Shown here piece after piece: positions 58,745 through 64,000 of a stretch of DNA of 64,000 bases. Source of the stretch: JALORV01 sp963703945 (GTDB lineage Bacteria > Pseudomonadota > Gammaproteobacteria > Burkholderiales > Burkholderiaceae_F); contig CAVPGM010000019.1 of NCBI GenBank assembly GCA_963703945.1, positions 124,001 through 188,000 of the forward strand, in the 5' to 3' direction. A program made the translations under genes and the position numbers. Every line of letters starts with the position of its first letter. The first letter of the stretch is position 1. The notes below the pieces were generated by a model. That model searched no databases, had not been told where the DNA came from, and saw only the letters and a program-made list of their open reading frames with translations.

Positions 58745-60733
58745 ATGTTCAAGAAGATCTTGATTGCCAACCGCGGCGAGATCGCCTGCCGCGTGATCCG
58801 CACCGCCCGCCGCATGGGCATCAAGACGGTCGCCGTCTATTCCGATGCGGACAAGGACGCGCGCCACGTCGAACTGGCCGATGAGGCCGTGGCGATCGGG
58901 CCGGCGCCCTCGGCCCAGAGCTACCTGCAGATCGAGCGCATCGTCAAGGCGTGCAAGGACACCGGCGCGGAGGCCGTGCACCCTGGCTACGGTTTCCTGT
59001 CGGAAAACGCGGCGTTCTGCGCCGCTCTCGAGAAGGAAGGCATTGTCTTCATCGGGCCCAAGGCGCACGCGATCCAGGCGATGGGCGACAAGATCGCATC
59101 GAAGAAGCTGGCGATCGCCGCGAAGGTCAACACGATCCCTGGCCACAACCAGGCGATCGACTCGCCGGACGAGGCGGTCGAGGTCGCAAACCGGATCGGC
59201 TATCCCGTGATGATCAAGGCCTCGGCCGGCGGCGGTGGCAAGGGCCTGCGCATCGCCTACGACGACACGCAGTGCCGCGAGGGCCTGACAGCGTGCCGAA
59301 ACGAGGCGAAGAACGCCTTCGGCGACGATCGTGTCTTTATCGAGAAGTTCATCGAGGAGCCGCGCCACATCGAGATCCAGGTGCTGGGGGACGCCTTCGG
59401 CAACTATGTCTACCTGCATGAACGCGAGTGCTCGATCCAGCGCCGTCACCAGAAGGTCATCGAGGAAGCGCCATCGCCGTTTCTCGACGACGCGACGCGC
59501 AAGGCAATGGGCGAGCAGGCGGTACAGCTCGCCCGCGCCGTCCAGTACCAGTCCGCGGGAACGGTCGAGTTCGTCGTTGGCAAGGACCGCTCCTTCTACT
59601 TCCTTGAGATGAACACCCGGCTGCAGGTGGAGCATCCCGTCACCGAGCTCATCACGGGCCTCGACCTCGTCGAACTGATGCTCCGCGTCGCAGCCGGCGA
59701 AAAGCTGTCGATCGCGCAGCAGGACGTGCAGCGAATCGGGTGGGCGATCGAGTGCCGCATCAACGCCGAGGACCCGTTGCGAGGTTTCCTGCCCTCGAGC
59801 GGACGACTGGTCAAGTTCATCCCGCCGCCGGAAGTCCCCGGTCAGGTGCGGGTCGACACCGGCGTCTACGAAGGCGGCGAAGTGTCGATGTACTACGACT
59901 CGATGATTGCGAAGCTGATCTGTCACGGTGCGACGCGCGATCAGGTGATCGCGCGCATGCGCGAAGCGCTGAACGCCTTCGTCATCCGTGGCGTCGCATC
60001 GAACATCGCGTTCCAGGCGGCGCTCCTACAGCATCCACGCTTCTTGTCCGGCAACTTCAACACCGGGCTGATTGCCGAGGAGTACCCGAAGGGCTTCCAG
60101 GCGACAAGCCTCGTGCACGACGACCCGCTCCTGCTCGCGGCCGTCGCCGCGCTGGCGCGTCGACGTTACATTGCCCGGGCGGTGCAGACCACCGGGCAAT
60201 TGCGCGGTCATCGCCGACGCGTGGGCGACGACTGGGTGGTGGCAATGGGCAAGCACCGCTTCCCGCTCCGGCTCACGCAGATCGAGGACGGCTACCACGT
60301 CGAGTTCGAGGGCGAGACGAGCGAGCTCCTGTCGGACTGGAAGCTCGGAGACCTGATCTTTCGAGGTCACTGGAATGGCCAGGAAGTCTGTCTGCAGATC
60401 CAGCGTGTTGGCTGGAAATACCGGCTCATTCACTGGGGAACGCAGGCGGACGTGACGGTATTGACCGCGCGTGCGGCGCACCTGTTGTCGCTGATGCCCG
60501 ATAAGCCGGCGCCCGACCTGTCGCGGTTCCTCCTCTCGCCGATGCCCGGGCTTCTGACCGAACTCGCGGTCAAGGCCGGCCAGGAAGTGAAGGCCGGCGA
60601 GAAGCTCGCGGTCATCGAGGCGATGAAAATGGAGAACATGCTGCGCGCGGAAGCCGACGGCGTGGTCAAGGAAGTGTTCGCGGCTCGCGGTGACAGCCTC
60701 GCAGTCGACCAGCCGATACTCGCCTTCGAGTAG
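58745..60733 (+). CDS. pccA: Propionyl-CoA carboxylase alpha subunit (biotin carboxylase + BCCP)
   Basis: 662 residues. N-terminal biotin carboxylase (MFKKILIANRGEIACRVIRT; ATP-grasp loop KASAGGGGKGLR; EMNTRLQVEHPVTE). A central BT linker domain (about 480-580) follows. The C-terminal biotinyl domain carries EAMKMEN with the biotin lysine at residue 628. It carboxylates biotin and works with PccB. It starts 28 nt after pccB in the same operon. Confidence 0.95.
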   Translation: MFKKILIANRGEIACRVIRTARRMGIKTVAVYSDADKDARHVELADEAVAIGPAPSAQSYLQIERIVKACKDTGAEAVHPGYGFLSENAAFCAALEKEGIVFIGPKAHAIQAMGDKIASKKLAIAAKVNTIPGHNQAIDSPDEAVEVANRIGYPVMIKASAGGGGKGLRIAYDDTQCREGLTACRNEAKNAFGDDRVFIEKFIEEPRHIEIQVLGDAFGNYVYLHERECSIQRRHQKVIEEAPSPFLDDATRKAMGEQAVQLARAVQYQSAGTVEFVVGKDRSFYFLEMNTRLQVEHPVTELITGLDLVELMLRVAAGEKLSIAQQDVQRIGWAIECRINAEDPLRGFLPSSGRLVKFIPPPEVPGQVRVDTGVYEGGEVSMYYDSMIAKLICHGATRDQVIARMREALNAFVIRGVASNIAFQAALLQHPRFLSGNFNTGLIAEEYPKGFQATSLVHDDPLLLAAVAALARRRYIARAVQTTGQLRGHRRRVGDDWVVAMGKHRFPLRLTQIEDGYHVEFEGETSELLSDWKLGDLIFRGHWNGQEVCLQIQRVGWKYRLIHWGTQADVTVLTARAAHLLSLMPDKPAPDLSRFLLSPMPGLLTELAVKAGQEVKAGEKLAVIEAMKMENMLRAEADGVVKEVFAARGDSLAVDQPILAFE

Positions 60734-60760
60734 AGCGCGCCGGCCACCGGCGCGAAACCG

Positions 60761-61228
60761 TCAGCCGCGCAGCGCCGACACGACGTCGGGCGGTGCCTGA
60801 ACCAGTTCAATCAGCACACCCTCGCCGCAAAGCGGCGCGGCCACATCACCCTTCGGGTGGATGAAGCAGACGTCATGGCCGGCGGCTCCCTTGCGGATGC
60901 CACCAGGCGTAAAGCGCATCCCCCGCGCCTTCAGAAACTCCACTGCGGCGGCGAGATCATCCACCCACAGGCCGATGTGATTGAGTGCCGGATCGTGTAC
61001 GGCCGGCTTCTTCGTCGCGTCAAGCGGCTGCATCAGGTCGACCTCAACCTTGGACGGGCCACGGCCGAGGGTCAGGATGTCCTCGTCGACGTTTTCCCGT
61101 TCGCTCTTGTAACTGCTGGTCAGTGCGACGCCCAGTTCGTCCACCCAGAGATTGCGCAGTCGGGCCTTGTCCAGTCCGCCGATCGCAACCTGCTGGATTC
61201 CAAGGATCCGGAATGGACGATCGTTCAC
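60761..61228 (-). CDS. VOC-family protein, probable methylmalonyl-CoA epimerase
   Basis: 155 residues with two glyoxalase-type beta-alpha-beta-beta-beta modules. Metal-ligand candidates are His in GIQQVAIGG-type position (Gln here), ALNHIGLWVDD and a C-terminal Glu in VLIELVQAP. The DLMQP-LDATKK segment and pccA next door suggest a methylmalonyl-CoA epimerase, which would link PccAB to Mcm. The first ligand is not the usual His, so another VOC activity remains possible. Convergent with pccA. Confidence 0.65.
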   Translation of the reverse strand: MNDRPFRILGIQQVAIGGLDKARLRNLWVDELGVALTSSYKSERENVDEDILTLGRGPSKVEVDLMQPLDATKKPAVHDPALNHIGLWVDDLAAAVEFLKARGMRFTPGGIRKGAAGHDVCFIHPKGDVAAPLCGEGVLIELVQAPPDVVSALRG

Positions 61229-61239
61229 TGAGATTCCCT

Positions 61240-61407
61240 TCAGGGGAGGACTGTCGGCGCCGGTTCCAGAATCGACAGGGCTTCGTTAAGAAAGGAAAGC
61301 TCGATGTTGGCCGGGCTCAGTGACGAAAGGCCGCCAGGTTTGTCTGGCGAGTCGAGGATGACGGTGACGACTTCGTCCGTTCCGCTCAGGCGCACCGTGC
61401 CGGCCAC
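61240..61407 (-). CDS. Short open frame between tctC and the VOC gene, unassigned
   Basis: 55 residues from a GTG (MAGTVRLSGTDEVVTVILDS...NIELSFLNEALSILEPAP). It looks protein-like and fills the gap between the tctC stop and the VOC start, but I know no family and see no strong ribosome site. It might be the tail of a gene decayed on its 5' side. Confidence 0.25.
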   Translation of the reverse strand: MAGTVRLSGTDEVVTVILDSPDKPGGLSSLSPANIELSFLNEALSILEPAPTVLP

Positions 61408-61418
61408 TGTGGCCCCGC

Positions 61419-62408
61419 TCAGTCGAGCTTCGCGCCCGAGGCCTTGGTGACCTCGGCCCAGCGCTTGATCTCGCTCGCGAGGAACCTGGCGAACTCCTGT
61501 TGCGACATCGTCGAGACCTCCGATCCGTTGCTCGCCCAGATCTCGCGCAGTTCGGGTGACTGCAGCGCCTTGACCACCTCGGCGTGCATGCGATCGAGGA
61601 TCTCCTTCGGCGTGCCCTTCACGCCCCAGATCCCGTACCACGTCGACACGACGTAGTCGGGCATGCCGACTTCGGCCGTCGTCGGCACGTTGGGAAACGC
61701 CGGCGAACGCTTCGTTGCTGCCACCGCCAGCGCCTTGATCCGCCCGGAGCGGATGTGCTGCGCTGACGAGCCGAGGCCGTCGAACATCATGTCGACGTTG
61801 CCGATGATCAGGTCCTGCAGGGCCGGGCCGGCGCCGCGGTAGGGAATATGAAGGACGTAGGTCTTGCTCTGCAGCTTGAAGAGTTCGCCCGCCAGGTGGT
61901 GCGAGGTGCCATTGCCGGCCGAAGCGTAGTTCAGTTTGCCGGGGTTCTGGCGCAGCAGCACCATCAACGCGTTGAAGTCGTCGACCTTCACGCGGGCGGG
62001 ATTGATCACGATGATCTGCGGCGGGTTCGCGATCACCGTCAGCGGCACCAGGTCCGTCTCGATGTTGTAGGTGAGGTTCGGGTAGAAGCTCGGCGCGATC
62101 GCGTGATGCACGGCGCCGATGAAGAACGTGTAGCCGTCAGGCGCTGCCTTGGCGGCGATCGATGCACCGACGGTGCCGCCGGCGCCGCCGCGGTTGTCGA
62201 TGATCACCTGGCGCCCCAGTTGCTTCGTCAGCTGGGCCGCGAGTGGACGAGCGAAGGCATCGGTTCCGCCGCCGGGCGGGAACGGAACGATCAGCGTGAT
62301 CGGCTTGGTGGGCCAGTTCTGCGCGCTCGCCGGGGCAGCGAACACCACTCCGGCAGCAAGCAAGGCGACGAGCAGGATTCGACGGTGCACGAGGGTCTCC
62401 TTGGCCAT
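61419..62408 (-). CDS. Bug/TctC-family periplasmic solute-binding protein
   Basis: 329 residues. A signal peptide (LLVALLAAGVVFAAPASAQ) precedes the TctC fold: PTKPITLIVPFPPGGGTDAFAR, VIIDNRGGAGGT, IPYRGAGPALQDLI and the C-terminal ASEIKRWAEVTKASG. Bug proteins capture carboxylates for TTT transporters and are greatly expanded in Burkholderiales. No TctA/TctB gene is adjacent, so the ligand is open. Confidence 0.93.
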   Translation of the reverse strand: MAKETLVHRRILLVALLAAGVVFAAPASAQNWPTKPITLIVPFPPGGGTDAFARPLAAQLTKQLGRQVIIDNRGGAGGTVGASIAAKAAPDGYTFFIGAVHHAIAPSFYPNLTYNIETDLVPLTVIANPPQIIVINPARVKVDDFNALMVLLRQNPGKLNYASAGNGTSHHLAGELFKLQSKTYVLHIPYRGAGPALQDLIIGNVDMMFDGLGSSAQHIRSGRIKALAVAATKRSPAFPNVPTTAEVGMPDYVVSTWYGIWGVKGTPKEILDRMHAEVVKALQSPELREIWASNGSEVSTMSQQEFARFLASEIKRWAEVTKASGAKLD

Positions 62409-62474
62409 ATTGAAGGTCGCGCTCTGACGGCGCTGGTATCGGATGCTGCCGCCATTTTCGACGGGTCCGTCACT

Positions 62475-63295
62475 TTAGCGTTTGAACGCCGCGGACGGCG
62501 GACCAGCCGCCCGGACGAAAATAGAACCCAGCAGCCGACGCCGATCAACACCATCGGCACCGAGAGCCACTGTCCCGCCGACATCCCGAGCGGCATTGCA
62601 CCGTACAGCGCCTCGGGTTCGCGGTAGATTTCGCCGACGATCCGCAGGATGCCGTAGCCGATCAGGAACAGGCTGGCGACAGCCCCCACCGGTCGGGGCT
62701 TGCGCGAATAGACCCACAGGATCGAGAACAGCAGCAGTCCCTCGAGAGCGAACTGGTACAGCTGCGACGGGTGCCGCGGCAGGTTGTCACCGGCCTGCGG
62801 AAAGATTCTTGCCCAGGGCACCCGTGCCGGATCGGCGACACGCCCCCACAGTTCGCCGTTGATGAAGTTGCCGATGCGGCCGGCGGCGAGTCCCAGCGGG
62901 ACCAGCGGAACGACGAAATCGGCGACGGTCAGAAACCGTTTGCCGCGGCCGCGCGCGAACCACCACATGGCGACGATGACGCCGATGATGCCGCCGTGAG
63001 AGGCCATGCCGCCCTTCCACACCGCGAAGATTTCGAGCGGATTCGCCAGGTAGTACGACAGCGGTCCGTAAAAGATAACGTGGCCGAGGCGTCCGCCGAC
63101 GATGACTCCGATCATTCCGTAGAAGAGCAGATCGTCGACATCCTGTGAACTCATGCCGCGCCACGCATCGCGCGCGCGCAGCTTGCCGAGCAGCAGGAAC
63201 AGCACGAAGCCGACCAGGTACATCAGCCCGTACCAGCGGATGGCCAGCGGGCCGATCTGCAGGGCGACCGGATCGAAATCGTGAACGACGGGCAT
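62475..63295 (-). CDS. lgt: Prolipoprotein diacylglyceryl transferase, frameshift near the 3' end
   Basis: About 273 residues. The seven-helix Lgt fold shows IRWYGLMYLVGFVL, GRLGHVIFYGP, the signature LAAGRIGNFINGELWGR and RHPSQLYQFALEG. It adds diacylglycerol to prolipoproteins. As written the frame runs on for ~60 codons into the tctC start. A one-base shift near 62495-62520 gives ...VRRPSAAFKR and a stop at 62475-62477, the normal family length. I take that as the real end. Confidence 0.9.
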
Positions 63296-63389
63296 ATGAG
63301 ACTCGGGATTGAGAGAGCGCTGATCTGAAGCCGAGCGAAAGCTTGGCCTATTATTGCCCGTTCTTCCTCCACCCTGCGGCGCACTCGTC

Positions 63390-64000
63390 ATGCCCAACAA
63401 CGAACGCTCGAAGCACGTGACCCACGGCGTGGCCCGCTCGGCCAATCGCGCGATGTATTACGCGATGGGCTACAAGGACGAGGACTTCGACAAGCCGATG
63501 ATCGGCGTCGCCAACGGCCATTCCACGATAACTCCCTGCAACTCCGGGCTGCAGAAGCTCGCCGATGCGGCGATCGAGGAGATCGCCGCGTGCAAGGCCA
63601 ACTCGCAGGTATTCGGCACGCCGACGATATCCGACGGCATCGGCATGGGAACCGAGGGGATGAAGTACTCGCTCGTTTCGCGCGAGGTGATCGCCGATTG
63701 CGTCGAGACCTGTGTCAACGGCCAGTGGATGGACGGCGTCATCGTCATCGGCGGCTGCGACAAGAACATGCCGGGCGGCGTGATGGGCATCGCACGCTGC
63801 AACGTGCCGGCGATCTTCGTCTACGGCGGCACGGTGAAGCCGGGCCACTACAAGGACAAGGATCTGACGATCGTGTCGGCGTTCGAAGCGGTCGGCGAGT
63901 TCACCGCGGGACGGCTCAGCGAAACCGATTTCAAGGAGATCGAGCGCCGCTGCATCCCGGGGTCCGGATCATGCGGCGGGATGTACACCGCCAATACGAT
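63390..64000 (+). CDS. ilvD: Dihydroxy-acid dehydratase, 5' part
   Basis: The first 203 residues of IlvD; the gene runs off the window. Iron-sulfur cysteines appear in TPCNSGLQ, GGCDKNMPGG and GSGSCGGMYTANT, and GIGMGTEGMKYSLVSRE follows the family pattern. It forms the 2-keto acids of valine and isoleucine. Divergent from lgt with a 94-bp spacer. Confidence 0.96.
   Translation, partial: MPNNERSKHVTHGVARSANRAMYYAMGYKDEDFDKPMIGVANGHSTITPCNSGLQKLADAAIEEIAACKANSQVFGTPTISDGIGMGTEGMKYSLVSREVIADCVETCVNGQWMDGVIVIGGCDKNMPGGVMGIARCNVPAIFVYGGTVKPGHYKDKDLTIVSAFEAVGEFTAGRLSETDFKEIERRCIPGSGSCGGMYTANT

Overview
The window is high-GC DNA from a betaproteobacterium, most likely a Burkholderiales-type genome. 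The call rests on gene content and order: DUF3460 next to scpA, a BPSS1780-type membrane protein, fur/bamE/dapB, pilT-pilU, and zapB-like/zapA/6S RNA followed by an EVE-domain gene. Most genes are ordinary chromosomal housekeeping or transport genes, but several blocks stand out.

Layout. 0-4.6 kb: the end of a Hyf/Hyc-like membrane complex (hyfC', hyfE, hyfF, hyfG, hyfI) whose large subunit lacks the cysteine ligands of the NiFe site, so it looks like an energy-converting-hydrogenase-related (Ehr) complex and not a hydrogenase. 4.5-12.9 kb: a clipped lipoprotein, DUF3460, scpA, a DUF4019-like protein, polA, a LOG-family protein, a DUF2782-like protein, thrB, a transposase-less inverted-repeat element and a BPSS1780-type protein. 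12.9-22.9 kb: uvrD, then leuS-lptE-holA-proA with a truncated HemJ/CopD-like gene, an isomerase and rlmL. 23.1-28.5 kb: an unusual accessory block with a class III cyclase fused to TolB-like and TPR domains, a small EGV-repeat ORF made of nine 9-bp units, a PAP2/vanadium-haloperoxidase-like protein and a large subtilase. 28.5-38.6 kb: gpx, pilU/pilT, yggS-proC, ubiA, a complete ugpBAEC importer and fur. 38.7-47.2 kb: bamE, dapB, exbB-exbD-btuF and convergent btuBCD behind a cobalamin riboswitch, with a lipoprotein gene and an orphan ParA between. 47.2-51.5 kb: zapB-like/zapA, 6S RNA, EVE, TauE, a second copy of the inverted-repeat element, a Crp/Fnr regulator and GrpB. 51.5-61.4 kb: a propionyl-/methylmalonyl-CoA block (matB-like, mcm, meaB, pccB, pccA, epimerase-like). 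The end holds tctC, lgt and the start of ilvD.

How it fits together. The B12 uptake module (riboswitch-controlled BtuB, ExbB/ExbD energisers, BtuF, BtuC, BtuD) would supply the cofactor for the methylmalonyl-CoA mutase about 7 kb away. PccAB, the epimerase, Mcm and MeaB form a complete propionyl-CoA to succinyl-CoA route.

Sequence quality. About 17 single-base frameshifts interrupt otherwise well-conserved genes, including essential ones (leuS, holA, lgt). They lie at 1-29 kb and 57-63 kb, while 29-57 kb is clean. The most economical reading is uncorrected indel errors and not gene decay, so the frameshifted genes are given here as single reconstructed CDSs.
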